NCBI GenBank assembly: GCA_016508695.1
Contig: VNKQ01000005.1
Coordinates: 1,612,001 to 1,676,000, forward strand
Length of the DNA: 64,000 nt
DNA from: Hyphodiscus hymeniophilus
Taxonomy: Eukaryota; Ascomycota; Leotiomycetes; Helotiales; Hyphodiscaceae
Reading direction: 5' to 3'
Shown here: piece after piece, positions 22,712-33,654 of the stretch
How positions within the stretch are numbered: position 1 is the first letter of the stretch
Layout: each line of letters opens with the position of its first letter
Position numbers and translations under genes: made by a program
The notes under the pieces: generated by a model
The model's database searches: none
What the model was told of the DNA's origin: nothing
Seen by the model: the letters and a program-made list of their open reading frames with translations, nothing else

Positions 22712-23711
22712 ATGGCGAACTTCCGGATTCCTGCATTGCGACATGTCGTATCTGGCGCTGCCCCATATCTACGAGCTTCTCAAAGGAGATGGGCACAGGT
22801 ACATGACGTTCGATTCTTGGCCACCAAGCAAAGTCAAAATGTTTTGGAGAAATACAAAGATAAACTTGATAGGAAAGCTAGAGAGTAAGAATTGCTGGAC
22901 TTTCCCTTCGCCATCTGCGGTAACCAAGCATTTACTGACAAGGGACTACAGAGAAGGCTTGAGGGACATCAATGAGCTGAAAGCAGTCTACAAAGACAAG
23001 ATCAACCATTTGAAGAAGAAAGCTTCCATCCCAGTTCCATCAGCTCTCACTACTCCGCCAACACCTCCTCAATCACCTAAATCTTCCTCGCCATTCCCGC
23101 CACCACCTCCGGCTCCACGGATAACTTCAGAGAAGGCACCATCCTCAAGCCCTGGAATCAAGACACTTTCTTCTTACTTAGACGTTGAGAAGAGTCGCGC
23201 CCTCCCACAGAAAGAACTTGAAGCGATTTGGCGCTTGAGACATGCCACTGATGCCCAGTCACTTTGTGCAGCCATTCCTCTGGATGTTTATCAAACTATT
23301 GAAACGACGGCAAAGAAACATCCCCACTTCATACTACCTCTGCCGAAGGAGGGCCAGGGTGCAGAGATACATTTTTTGCAATGGACTTTCCCGGCTGAGA
23401 ATACTGTCACGGTACTGTTCACGCACCTAGCGGAATACAAGTTGAGAGGCGAGTTCAGCCAGCCACATACTACGGTCACCCACCATCTGGAGCTAATCAA
23501 GGAGACTGGCCTCGTATTGCTGCAAGGACAGGTTGTGGAAGGTAGAGGGGTCAGTGTTGATGAGGCGAAGTGGTTACTTATGTGCTTGCAGAAATTCTAT
23601 GGTGTTGCTGGAGAGAAGAGTGAGAGGAGACGATTGCTTGAATTGTTTGGCAAGGGAGATTTGGCGTTTAAGATCGAAGATCTCGTCGAAGAGGCTGAGA
23701 AGGTTGTCTAG
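22712..23711 (+). CDS. ATP11: F1-ATPase assembly chaperone Atp11
   Basis: This is the mitochondrial matrix chaperone that binds free F1 beta subunit during ATP synthase assembly (ATPAF1). Two exons (22712-22884, 22943-23711) sum to 314 codons, giving 313 aa. The N-terminus MANFRIPALRHVVSGAAPYL is basic, Arg/Ser/Ala-rich and free of acidic residues, as expected for a matrix targeting signal. A coiled, Lys-rich stretch (LEKYKDKLDRKAREDYREGL) and a Pro-rich linker follow. The conserved domain from about residue 125 has KTLSSYLDVEK, IWRLRH, HPHFILPLP and FLQWTFP, then FTHLAEYKLRGEF and HHLELIKETGLVLLQGQV. I chose the ATG at 22712 because the leader it gives looks like a mitochondrial presequence. 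Confidence 0.92.
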
Positions 23712-23837
23712 CTGGAGGTGTTCAAGACTAATGGCCACTGGGCGTCTATGATGGGGTAAAAAGATCGAATCGCCTGCTTCGTTGAGGGCTGTAAGAGTAA
23801 AAAAAGGATCGATTTCCGGCACGAATTGTTATTGTTA

Positions 23838-24629
23838 ATGGCATCGGAGAATCTTTTGGCCGTTATTGATGGGGGACTGAATACCAAACCCTCGAGTCGT
23901 CAAGAACCCACGATACCAGAACAATCTCCATTTCAGCAAGGAACCTCCACAACAATCAGCGTATCTTCCATGATGCAGCGAACGCCCCTTCCAACCCTGG
24001 AAGAGTACCGCGCGGCCCAGAGGGCAAAATCCCATGACCCAGTCGCTCCCTCTGCGACTACTTGCAATGCTTCCCGTCCTCCTCCCTCGTCTTCAAGACA
24101 GCCTGATTCGAATCCAGCAAACCCATCCGCTCATACAACTCACGGTCCGACTACCGTCTCCATGCTCATGCGAGGGTATTCCCCTCAGGATTTCCTGGAC
24201 ATTACCGTTGGATTGAAGCCCGCTCTGAAGTCTTACCATTTACGTATCATTCTGAGATGGATGAAGCAGCACAAAGTTCGCGCAATGGGACGACGAAATG
24301 ACGCTTTCGAGCACCTTCTGAAAGATCTTGGTTTCGACGAGCCCGATTTTTCTACGAGACTTCGTTTGCTTCTGAACGAGAAGACCCGGGTCAAGATCTC
24401 ATGGTTCGGCCGAAGGTTCTGTAAGGATGGAACGATCACGGTTTCACATCAAAACTCTCTGGAGACAATAGTTTACGCTTCCTGGACGGACTTGTGGTTA
24501 TTGCCAAACTGGGACGGATCCTTCACAAAGCCTGCAGAATTGGAGTCGATTGCGGGAAATGAGGAGGCTGTGGAGGATGAGGGGGAAGTGGAGAATGAGG
24601 GGAAGGTTTTGGAGGGGGAAGAGGATTAG
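23838..24629 (+). CDS. Uncharacterised protein with a SAP-like helix-loop-helix
   Basis: A single-exon frame of 263 aa from ATG 23838, 127 bp after ATP11 on the same strand. I do not recognise a family. The first 110 residues are disordered and Pro/Ser/Thr-rich. Residues about 118-165 resemble a SAP motif: a hydrophobic-polar helix LKSYHLRIILRWMKQHKV, a short Arg/Gly loop AMGRRN, then helix DAFEHLLKDL. A Trp-rich, basic C-terminal part ends in a Glu/Gly-rich tail. SAP motifs usually bind DNA or RNA; that role is inference only. Confidence 0.6.
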   Translation: MASENLLAVIDGGLNTKPSSRQEPTIPEQSPFQQGTSTTISVSSMMQRTPLPTLEEYRAAQRAKSHDPVAPSATTCNASRPPPSSSRQPDSNPANPSAHTTHGPTTVSMLMRGYSPQDFLDITVGLKPALKSYHLRIILRWMKQHKVRAMGRRNDAFEHLLKDLGFDEPDFSTRLRLLLNEKTRVKISWFGRRFCKDGTITVSHQNSLETIVYASWTDLWLLPNWDGSFTKPAELESIAGNEEAVEDEGEVENEGKVLEGEED

Positions 24630-25620
24630 ACTCCCCGAACGCTTTGTGAAAAGTATACGGAGCTGTCGACCTGGGGAGAGACCCAGCCACACCCTTTGAA
24701 CTGGGTGAAGGCGAGATGATTGGCGATGCAGGCGCGGTTCTGTTCAGAGGGGTGGATAGCGAAGATGAAGAAGATGCATGCGTTGAGTACCAAATGAAAC
24801 GCTACCAAAAACCAACCTTCTAGAGACCAATGCATGATTCAGACTGCCCACAGTTCAGAAGCGATTAATTGTTTCATATTCTATCGATGTCTTATGAAGA
24901 TGATTCGGGCTGGAAAATATCAGTCGGCCAAGTGGCAGTACTTGAAAACGCCCCTCTCCTCCTTTGCCCCTCGCTCCAGCAACGCTTTCTTAGCAAAGCC
25001 ACCTCGTGACCATGAAATGCAGCAAGTCGAATTGAGATACTATGACAATGTATCATCCTCATCCCTCAAATAATGTGCGTCATCTGGATCCTTGAGCTAT
25101 GTTTGAGCTCTCAAGTGAGCGTTCTTGCTTGATGGGAGGTAAACTGAGGGAATCTGCTTGGGGCGAATGACTATGGAGGCAGGTAAGTCGAGTTGAAACA
25201 TTCGTGGGAACAAATCCTGCAAGGGTATACGGAAGATATTATGTGATGTTCCAAGTGCTGATCCCCAATAGAGACTGTCGAACAAGTTTGAACTTATCTC
25301 GCTTCGAGACATGGTCAGAATCACGCAGACTACTGTACAAACTCACGGAATATTAGAATCCATCAACAAGGACTATCAATTTTCCTCAAAAGGTGCTAAA
25401 GCAGTAATGGAAGATCTCTGATCAATAGTAATACTGCAAATAAAATAGACAATAGTTATTAAAAATTTAATTAACTGAGGTTTCTTTGGTGCCATAATCC
25501 ATTCTGAGAATCATCACACTTTTCTATTTCCACATGTAATCGTGCCTTTTGATCGTCGTAATCCGATTTCATCCCTAGACTTTGCCCATCCACGTCGAGA
25601 CTCGAGAGGCTTATCAAACA
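24630..25620. other. Intergenic, no gene seen
   Basis: This is the 3' flank of two converging genes, the SAP-like orphan (+) and the BTB gene (-). It is AT-rich near 25440-25470. I see no supported gene. Confidence 0.55.
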
Positions 25621-26466
25621 TTAATTTTCTTCTCGGTTGACGGCCTCTAAATTCTCCAGATTTCCTTGCTCCGTCTGTGTAACATTCCCGTTTGAAAGGT
25701 TATCCTTATTGTGAACGTGAAAATCGCACAGATCTAAACCCTTTCCGATGTTGTGTCTCTGTGGCCACACATAGTCCTCCCGTAACTTGTCCCAATGATC
25801 CAACTGAATACGCATAATATCACGGAAAAAATCAACGCTCATTTTTGAGAAAAGCTCCGAGTTAGCGTCCCAGGTCTTACGATGCTTGAGTACACGAAAG
25901 GAGCAAGCGGCCTGGGCGGCAACGTACAAGCGGAGTTTGCTTCTTTCGTGAGTGGACCTATATACGTCCAACATCTGATTTGGGTTAAAATGTACACTGT
26001 ACACCTTATGATACTTTTGGATCTCATCCATTACAGCATTCATCGCTTCAGAGACACACAGCTTCTCGGCCAAATAATAGAGCTTTCTGGCTGGCATAGT
26101 GCTCTGGATGATGGGAGGAATGGTGCATCGATATAGCCAATCGACCAATTGAGACATAGAATCTGCATCATCTTCGGGAAGGTAAATGATGCCCTCCCTG
26201 CCTTCTTTGAATCTGCCGTCAAAGGCCTTCGAGAAGTATTCGATACGATTGCAGAGGAGTTTCTTGTGTACAACTATTTGCTTACGCTTTGGCCCGACAT
26301 AGAGCGTTACGACTTCCGTGCCAAGATTTCTATACGATTTCAGTCTCCGAGTTTCATAGGCTTTGGAGAACGTTATCACTTACTCTGCGGTAAGAGCTAT
26401 GGCTACTGGAGAGCATGGAGGATTCTCGGCAGTAGGAAGCTCTGTAGTAGTCTTTGGAGACGTCAT
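25621..26466 (-). CDS. BTB/POZ domain protein
   Basis: This is a fungal BTB protein of the kind with a single BTB domain and no Kelch repeats; most have unknown partners, and some act as Cullin-3 adaptors. Two exons (26466-26384, 26329-25621) sum to 264 codons, giving 263 aa. The splice (GTAAGT...TATAG) joins the short disordered N-terminus to the BTB core. The core reads TEVVTLYVGPKRKQIVVHKKLL, EYFSKAFDGRFKEGREGIIYLPEDD, then FRELVDWLYR-like text (SQLVDWLYRCTIPP). The C-terminal half has helices with KLYYLAEKLCVSEAMN, also typical of this group. A possible small gene lies 111 bp upstream on the same strand. Confidence 0.85.
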
Positions 26467-26576
26467 GGCGGCTGGAAGCTAATCTTGGAAAGTCAAAATG
26501 ACTTGTCAAGCTGTGAAGCTGATCCGGTACTCCAGGATCGAGACGAGGGAGACCTTTTCAGGTGTGTTTTTATCCG

Positions 26577-27019
26577 TTACGATCGAGCGAGATGCGGAGA
26601 ATATGTCGTGATTGTCGAGAGGAAAGAGAGTTGAATTGCCGACAGTCTGCAGGACTTCAGTGTCAGTACACTTCAAAAATATAACAAGAGGTGGTTTCAA
26701 TTACCGTAATACGAGATCTTCCCCATGAATTGTCGAAGCTCTGAATTCGGGATTCAAAGGCAAAGAGTAAGGTGAAGAAGTAATGCGAAGATCGCCTGCG
26801 GACTGACGGGTATCTGAGGGAGACGGAAGATCGGTGTTCAGAGGAGAGTCGAGGCAGAGTTGCTTTGTCGATACTTCGAAATTAGATGACAAGACGTTTG
26901 AGTCTTGGTTATCTTGCCTGAAGAATCTCTCGGATCTCTTGCGTCAGGTGTAAAGAGACTCAATTTCAAGGTACAGATTTGATGTGGAAATCTTACGTGT
27001 TTTCGAGAACTTGAGTCAT
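26577..27019 (-). CDS. Possible small spliced gene, 101 aa, unknown
   Basis: Three exons (27019-26997, 26917-26705, 26646-26577) join in frame through two standard introns (GTAAGA...CTTCAG, 79 nt; GTAATT...CTGCAG, 58 nt) to 102 codons. The predicted product is polar and Ser/Thr-rich with no recognised domain. Two clean introns with phase agreement are the only support. It may be a real small protein, or a 5' part of the BTB transcript, since its stop lies 111 bp before the BTB start on the same strand. Confidence 0.4.
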
Positions 27020-27624
27020 TCACTTGATGAGAATAAGGGTTAAAGAAAAGTGACAAGCTTTGTACCTGATAAGGTATGTCTCCTATCTCGACAAACCTCC
27101 CTGGATCTGTCGGCTCCTTATGAGAGTGGCGAGGATATATGTGTCGACTACTTGACCTACTTCGTCAATATCGAGAGTGTCCTCCTTGAAGTTGCAAGCT
27201 TTTCTCCATCGTAAGTTCGGAATTGGCCTCCGCTTCTTACCATCCACCATTCGCCATCAGCCAACGACTCAACTCCATCGATCATCACCCCGAATCAAAT
27301 GCATCCTTCATTTTGCTGCCCTATCTGAATAGTCGAGCCTTCCGAACAGAACCAAAACCCACGCATTCTCGGCGCAGCCAGGTCCCACTACCACACTGGT
27401 ATTGCTGCCACTCCATTACTGTCCTCCCCCGTAACAATTCTCAAACAAGAATTGATCGCAACTGGAGCGATGAAGCGGGGTTGACCGGCCCCAACTTGAC
27501 CGGCCCTAACAGCGTAAGTAGCTTTCCTCGCAGTACCGTTCTCCTCTCTCCTGACTTACCTTCTTGATGGTGCTTAATGTTCTTCGGAACAATAAAGTAG
27601 TAAAGATTATGCTAGTCGCCCTGA
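27020..27624. other. Intergenic, no gene seen
   Basis: A 114-codon plus-strand frame at 27223-27567 is low in features and I do not support it. Nothing else is seen. Confidence 0.45.
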
Positions 27625-28991
27625 CTACCTTTTGAACCAAGGATGGTCCAGCACAGCCGCGGTATTTAGTCGTTCCTTTGGATCATACTTCAAAAGGCCC
27701 AATAAAAGGCTCCCCAGAACTTCACTTTCGTCGATCGGAACAACGAAACCACCTGCCAGATTTCTCTTTCCCTCAGGGTCATGACTATACGGAGAGCTGC
27801 TTGAGAGGAGCTCCTTGAGAGTACTCGTCAACATGTACGGTCTCCCAGTCTCAGGATTAACCAACGGCGTTCCATCCTCCTCGTACCACTGTCCCCGCTC
27901 TTTCCAAGAGCTCCACCAAGGTTCTGGAAGCTTTCCAAGCAGCGGCACCATCTGCATAATAACCTCGTCATCGTCGTCGATGAAATTCTCAAAGAGAGGA
28001 CTCCTGGTTCGGACTTCGTAAAGCGTGCACGCAAGAGCCCACAAATCACATCCAATACCAATAGTATTGTCAAAGAGGAGCTCAGGGGAGCGAAAGGAGG
28101 CTGTGATTCCGAGATCTCCAGGAGGACTACTCATATTATAGGATTCGCCGAAGTCGATAATAGAGACTTGATCTGATATAAATCGAACATCCAGGTGGTC
28201 TAGTCTGACGCTTTCGACTAAATATTCAGGTCCCGAAGGTGCTGGGCTGTCTCCAGATATGGTAAGAAGAGGCTCCTTGATTGGCTCTCCAAGCTGCTTT
28301 ATCAATTCATCCTCAATTAGTTCATCGAAACCAGTGAGTCTCACGAGGATATTGGATGGCCGGAAGTCTGATATAAAGTATCAGCAGAAATCTCACATTA
28401 TCGTCTTTATGAAGACTAACCACCATGGCAGATTCCGTGCTTGTGTAGAAAATGAAGTCCACGCGTAAGTTGTAATGCTATATGTCGGGATACCTTCACA
28501 GGATCCTCAAAGCTGCCCCATAAAGCAGAAACTCGTGGCCCAAGTACAGGAAGGACTAGGCACAGGTGTCTCCCGTTAGGTCCATCGTGCCAGAAAAATT
28601 CATACGGGACTGCAATGCACCCTCCACCAGCCTCTTCAAAGTCCAAACCTTCTTGGTTCGCCAACTGGAGCTCTGGAGAGTTTTCATCCGACGCATCGGC
28701 AATAATAATCTTCAATGCGACGTATTTTTGTGTGTCTTGGTCCCGACAAAGCCAAACTGTTGCCAAGCCACCTCGACCTAGCTTGTGTAGAACTCGAAAT
28801 CGACCAGCCGTGCCAAGTCTGTCCCCGATATGCACGGGATGAAACCCACCAGGTCGATATTCCTCGCGATCCTCTGCGTCATCGAGCCAACCTCGCTCGT
28901 ACAGCTGCTCTATAGAACTGTCCTTGAACTCTTCGTCGTCTACCCTGTGATCGGACTCATTCATTGTGGATTCCTCATGTGGTTCAGGCAT
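27625..28991 (-). CDS. SRPK-like protein kinase
   Basis: This looks like a fungal SRPK-related Ser/Thr kinase. Two exons (28991-28421, 28367-27625) sum to 438 codons, giving 437 aa. The N-terminus has the family's approach segment ERGWLDDAEDREEYRPGGFHPVHIGD. The kinase then shows LGRGGLATVWLC, VALKI (ATP-binding Lys) and the catalytic loop HGDFRPSNIL. A long insert separates that loop from DFG (IIDFGES). The APE-like segment is RSPELLF, and the C-lobe has IGCDLWALACTLYE. The catalytic Asp is kept, but the usual D-x-K is D-x-R. The end is RLNTAAVLDHPWFKR. The intron (GTTAGT...ATCAG) cuts between HG and D of the catalytic loop. Such kinases are numerous in Pezizomycotina; substrate unknown. Confidence 0.87.
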
Positions 28992-29738
28992 TACATAAAA
29001 GGATGCAGCACACCGAGAAGGACGATGTAGGCTCGAATATTGGATCAGCGATGTCCCGGATCGATAGGTATAAATAAGGCATGTACACTATTTTGCACGA
29101 TGCTAAGGTATTATACCTTGGACGCAACTACTTTCTGAGATACAAGGTTTCAAGCAGACACACTTGTAGTTGTGGACTTGTAGTACTACAAATGCTAAAA
29201 ATAGTTTTGGGGTCTTTGTCGGGATGCATCCCAGCAGCCTACAGTACCTATCAGTCCAACAAGGCATCTTGAACCCCCTCTTTGCAACCGAACCAATCGG
29301 AATTTCCCACTGTCAGTGTCGCAACAATGGCTCGTAGTTTCTCAAACAATTTGATTATTTACTTTATCCAATGTGGGTTCTCTTTTGGACTTTTTTCAGT
29401 ATCGAAGAGTGCAGAACACTCTGGAATTTCCCAATACACCTATCCAAGTCTATACAAAAAGTTTGACTAGATTTTGAGACAGTCAAGGTAATGCTGGATA
29501 GCGGGTTGAATATTTCAACTGCAGAAGGAAAAGGCAAGATTGAAGCAACCAGAAGCCCACCAGCTGAGGAAATTTGGAAGATTGAACCATATATCTGATC
29601 CCGGTACTCTATCTCTGCTTAGGTATTCGCAAGCATACTTTTGCCAGCCTTTTTATACGCCAATCCCTTCCCCTTAGTGTAAAGACACCTAAACGCAGTT
29701 GTTCACGTGCAAGAGCGTGTCTTATCCCCATGCTCATT
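28992..29738. other. Intergenic, no gene seen
   Basis: This is the kinase promoter and the 3' flank of the aminotransferase. It is AT-rich in places and has short frames only. Confidence 0.55.
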
Positions 29739-30983
29739 TCAGGGCAGCTTGTCAATATTTTGCCCATCCACTCCATCCGTTGGCTCCCCAGTCGAATACT
29801 TCTTGATGTCCACCTCCTCGACCGTACTATTCCAGCCGAAGGTGTCCTTAATCTTACCCTGCTGAATGCCCTTAAGTGTAGAAAGAAGCTTCAAGCATAT
29901 TGGGCCCGGCTCATCTGTTGATTCGGGAATGTAGGTTGCGGTCTTGCTGTCTGAGAGGCGGGTAATCGAGCCGATCGGTACGAGTGCTGCTGCTGTCCCA
30001 GCTGCCATGACTTCAGAGAAAGATGGGAGCTCTTCGTACTTGATCTGCAATACATCTTGTCAGAGCCAAGTCCTTACGCGGTTACACTAGTGAAGACTTA
30101 CGGAACGAGCCTCTGTCCTCCATCCGAAGCTCTTCGCAATCTCCAGTATCGAATCCGAGGTAACAGACAGAATGACGTTCTTGCTATCCGGAACCACCAT
30201 CGTGATACTCTCCCCATCCTTCTTAACACCAATAAATCCACTTGTAGAGAACTCATCGATCTCACTCCTCGTCTTGCTGTCCAGGTGCAACGTAATTCCA
30301 TAGCCCGCCTTCCCGGCTTTCTCGCTATGTCTCAGCACCGGCGCATAGTTCCCTCCCACTTTCGCAGATCCAGTTCCATGTGGTGCACTCCTATCGAAAT
30401 CTTCCAAAATGAGCGCCTTAACGGCATGCACGCCATGGTACACTCCAGTGGGCATTACGTAGACGCAAAATGTGTATTCCTCGGGCGGATTCAGACCCAA
30501 TTGTGCGCTACTTCCAAATATAAGAGGTCGAATATACATCGCTGCACCAGTCTCATGTGGAGGTACATAGGCAGCGTTCAGGGAGACCGCAGCATGCACG
30601 CATTCGAGGAAAAGGGATTCGGGGACAGCAGGGATCGAAACAAATGAAGCAGAATGTGCGAGACGGCTGGCGTTCTTGTTCGGGCGGAAGATGGTTATGG
30701 TGTTCGAAGGAGAGCGGAATGCTTTCATGCCTTCGTAGGCTTGCTGGCCGTAGTTCAGAGCAGGTGCCATACCGTGCAAGCGTATATAGGGATCTGTTAC
30801 GAAAGTAGGAGCTGACCAGGCGCCGGTTTTGGCGGAGTAATGGGATTCAATATGTCCATTGACTGGAGTGTATTAGCAGATGAGGCGCATATGGCGAGGA
30901 GTCATGAAATAGGTACCTTCACGGACCTTAAAGCCCACATTGCTCCAGTCAATGGTGTTCACAGGTGGTGGTGGGAAGGTCAT
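29739..30983 (-). CDS. Branched-chain amino-acid aminotransferase (fold-type IV)
   Basis: This is a PLP enzyme that moves amino groups between Leu/Ile/Val-type amino acids and 2-oxoacids. Three exons (30983-30917, 30862-30102, 30044-29739) sum to 378 codons, giving 377 aa. The family signature is clear: LNYGQQAYEGMKAFR, IRPLIFGSSAQLGL, and GTGSAKVGGNYAPVL with PLP Lys190. Later come EFSTSGFIGVKK, SFGWRTEARSIKYEELP and EVMAAGTAAALVPIGSI. No clear mitochondrial presequence is seen (it starts MTFPPPPVNTIDWSNVGF), so a cytosolic form or a paralogue used in special metabolism is possible. No other biosynthetic gene lies beside it. Confidence 0.93.
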
Positions 30984-31479
30984 TTTGCCTGTATTTGACA
31001 AAGCCTGAGGGTTTAATTAATTGTAAGTAGTGGTTGGCTGAAGCAAGTCAAGGAAAGGTTGAAAGAGGAGATTTGTAGTAAGACCCCGCGAGTGCGGCGT
31101 CGGAGGCGGACCCCTGGCACTAACACTGTAAAGGTAAGCTTGGCGTCGTGACAGGGTTTATTACTGTAATGGATCGTCAAAGGACAGATGGGATGCGGGA
31201 TGCCTTTCAGATCTTTTGATAGTTCTCCGAGTTACTGACGTTTCACAACTCATTGACAGCATTGGACGAAAGAGACTTCCAGTAGCCTATATATATGGCC
31301 ACGCTGCCGTAACGGAGATACAATGAATGTCTTCCTTTGTCCTTGACTCCATAGCCTTCCCTGGTTTACCTTACCAAATTCGCCGACCTCCAAGTCCCAC
31401 TGTTACCTGACTACCTGCTTATTCTCTGCGAGAACCTACGCAAGCAAACACTCCGGCTGGTCCGTTGCGCAATCTGAAG
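30984..31479. other. Divergent promoter region
   Basis: About 500 bp between the aminotransferase (-) and the Erv2-like gene (+). It is rich in pyrimidine runs on the plus strand near the Erv2 start. I see no gene. Confidence 0.5.
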
Positions 31480-32139
31480 ATGCCGCCTCGCAGACAGAAT
31501 TTTTCGGTTTTTATTATAATCGCCGTGTCAGCATTCCTGGGAATATCTTTTGTCCTAACTTTCCGCGGTAAGGCAGAGGGAACAAGACATACTGATTATG
31601 TGCCCTCCTATCAAGAGCCCATTGGAGCCGTCGACCCAAGTCTGTTACATGGAGCAGCCAGTGCGCCGAAGCTGGAGAATGCCACGTTGAAGTACTCACC
31701 CTTCTCCCCAAAGTATCTAGTAAGCTGATAGCCTCTCAGAGCCGAACTCGGAAATGCAGCTTGGAAAGTCCTGCATACCATGATGGCGAAATTCCCTGAT
31801 GCGCCGACAGAAGAAGACTCATCTGCTCTCAAATCCTACATACATCTTTTCGCCCGTTTATATCCATGTGGAGATTGTGCGCGGCATTTCCAGCAGATAT
31901 TGAAGAAGTTCCCCCCGCAGGTTGCTACGAGAAGTACGGCCGCGGCTTGGGCTTGTCATGTACACAATGAGGTCAATAAGAGTTTGAAGAAGCCAATATT
32001 TGATTGTAGTAAGATTGGGGACTTCTATGATTGTGGTTGTGCGGAGGACGAGCCCGTGAGTGGGCAGAAAGGGAAGGGCGAGAGGGGCTTCACGCCATTG
32101 GAGCTGGATAAAGAAGGGTGGGTAGTGACTCATGCTTAG
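31480..32139 (+). CDS. ERV2: FAD-linked sulfhydryl oxidase, Erv2-like
   Basis: This is an Erv/ALR-family thiol oxidase that makes disulfides and passes electrons to oxygen. An N-terminal hydrophobic anchor (about residues 9-28, FIIIAVSAFLGISFVLTF) suggests the ER lumen, as for yeast Erv2. Two exons (31480-31691, 31740-32139) sum to 204 codons, giving 203 aa. The Erv domain reads ELGNAAWKVLHTMMAKFP, then redox pair Cys114-Cys117 in YPCGDCARHF, then WACHVHNEVNKSLKKPIFDC (FAD contacts). A C-terminal CGCAED may be the shuttle Cys pair. I chose the ATG at 31480 as the first in-frame methionine. Confidence 0.9.
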
Positions 32140-32700
32140 GAGGTGGATGAATGCTAACTGAAATAGTTTGACGAGAGGAGGATGAAATGCCCAAGGATGG
32201 TTGGAGCTGTATCGATATGAGGAGGAATGTTTTGCACGTTTAGAGCATGGCGCAATGGAACAAGGGAATATGATTATACCATGCTACGAGAGTTTCAAGA
32301 ATAGATTCTGAAACTTGGAAGCACTCTTCTTGTGTTGTATATTCTTTTGATGGATGTTGGTATGAGACGACGGCATTGGGAAGAAAGGATTCCTCAAGGA
32401 TTACCGAGCAGAATGGCATAAAATCTGTAAATTGTATTTCTAATCTAACATCCAGTCTATGCGTCCTTTCACACCTGTTGCCTCTACTCGTAATGTAGGG
32501 TAGGCAAGGTGGGTAGAGTTTGAGATTCACGTGACCGTCACACTCCCGCGCTTGCGTCGCGTGTACGCTGCCTTGAGCTTTTGAGGCTTCGACAGCTTCT
32601 CATCTCCCCACCCCACGATTCTCAATTCCAAGCAGCTTTTACGTCAATACAAGCTGGCTGATTTGCTTTATTCCTCTCCAAGAACTGTCAAACACTCAAG
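32140..32700. other. Intergenic, no gene seen
   Basis: This lies between the Erv2-like gene and PRE3, both on the plus strand. Short frames only; the last 150 bp are pyrimidine-rich, as in many fungal leaders. Confidence 0.5.
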
Positions 32701-33654
32701 ATGGAGTTCGGAACATCAGGGATGCTGAACGAAGGTAGCATCTCAAATTGGAGCTCTTATACATGACCAAATAGCTAATTGTAGCTTCTGGCAGATGGGA
32801 TTCACATCGATATGGATCGTCTGAAGAAGGGTGAGGTCAAGTATGAGCTTCCCGTCGTTTTATCCACCTCTTTACTGACCGTCTTGTAGCCTAGGAACCT
32901 CGATGTAAGATATGCTCGCGACATCAAGCAGAAGCACAACTAATACTGCAACAGTATGGCGATCAACTTCAAGGACGGTGTCATTCTGGGTTTGTTGCTA
33001 TTCGAGAGGCTGTAGAAGATGGCGGGCTGACTCGAATGATAGGAGCGGATAGTAGAACCACGACCGGAGCATACATCGCAAACCGAGTTACAGACAAGCT
33101 CACCCAAGTGCATGATACAATCTGGTGTTGTCGATCAGGCTCTGCGGCGGATACACAAGCGGTTGCGGATATTGTTCACTACCAGTTGGGCATGTACGCT
33201 GTCCAAAATGGACGACAGCCAACAACTCAAACGGCCGCGGCGATGTTTCAGGAGCTCTGCTATGAGAACAAGGACCGATTAAGGTAACACACCAGCTTCT
33301 GCACATGATTTTGGAATCTGGGCTAATAGTGATAGTGCTGGTTTGATCATTGCAGGCTGGGATGAGCGACATGGAGGACAGGTCTATTCGATACCATTGG
33401 GAGGTTCTTTACACAAGCAATCATATGCTATCGGCGGTTCAGGCTCAACTTATATTTACGGATATTGTGACGCGAACTGGAAGGAGGGAATGGACGAGGA
33501 GCAAGCAGTCAACTTCGTGAAGGGCGCATTGCAGGAGGCTATCAAGTGGGATGGAAGCTCCGGCGGTGTCATTAGAATGGTGGTTTTGACGGCAAAGGGT
33601 GCGAACAGGCATTTGTATCTTCCGGATTCTCAATATGCTGTTCGTCACCAATAA
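32701..33654 (+). CDS. PRE3: 20S proteasome subunit beta-1 (Pre3), caspase-like active site
   Basis: This is the catalytic beta-1 subunit of the 20S proteasome (cuts after acidic residues). Six exons (32701-32734, 32795-32840, 32890-32904, 32955-32989, 33043-33283, 33336-33654) sum to 230 codons, giving 229 aa. The propeptide is 29 residues and ends LG; the active-site Thr is Thr30 (T-S-I-M-A-I-N-F). Counting it as 1, Asp17 (ADSR) and Lys33 (VTDKLT) are in place. Later parts include CCRSGSAADTQAVAD, GYCDANWKEGM and SSGGVIRMVVL. The first four introns are crowded into 340 bp, and exon 3 is only 15 nt. Confidence 0.95.

Noticed and set aside
24100..24125. Second B-box-like GATTCGAATCC
   Set aside because: It lies inside the SAP-like coding frame and has no tRNA fold.
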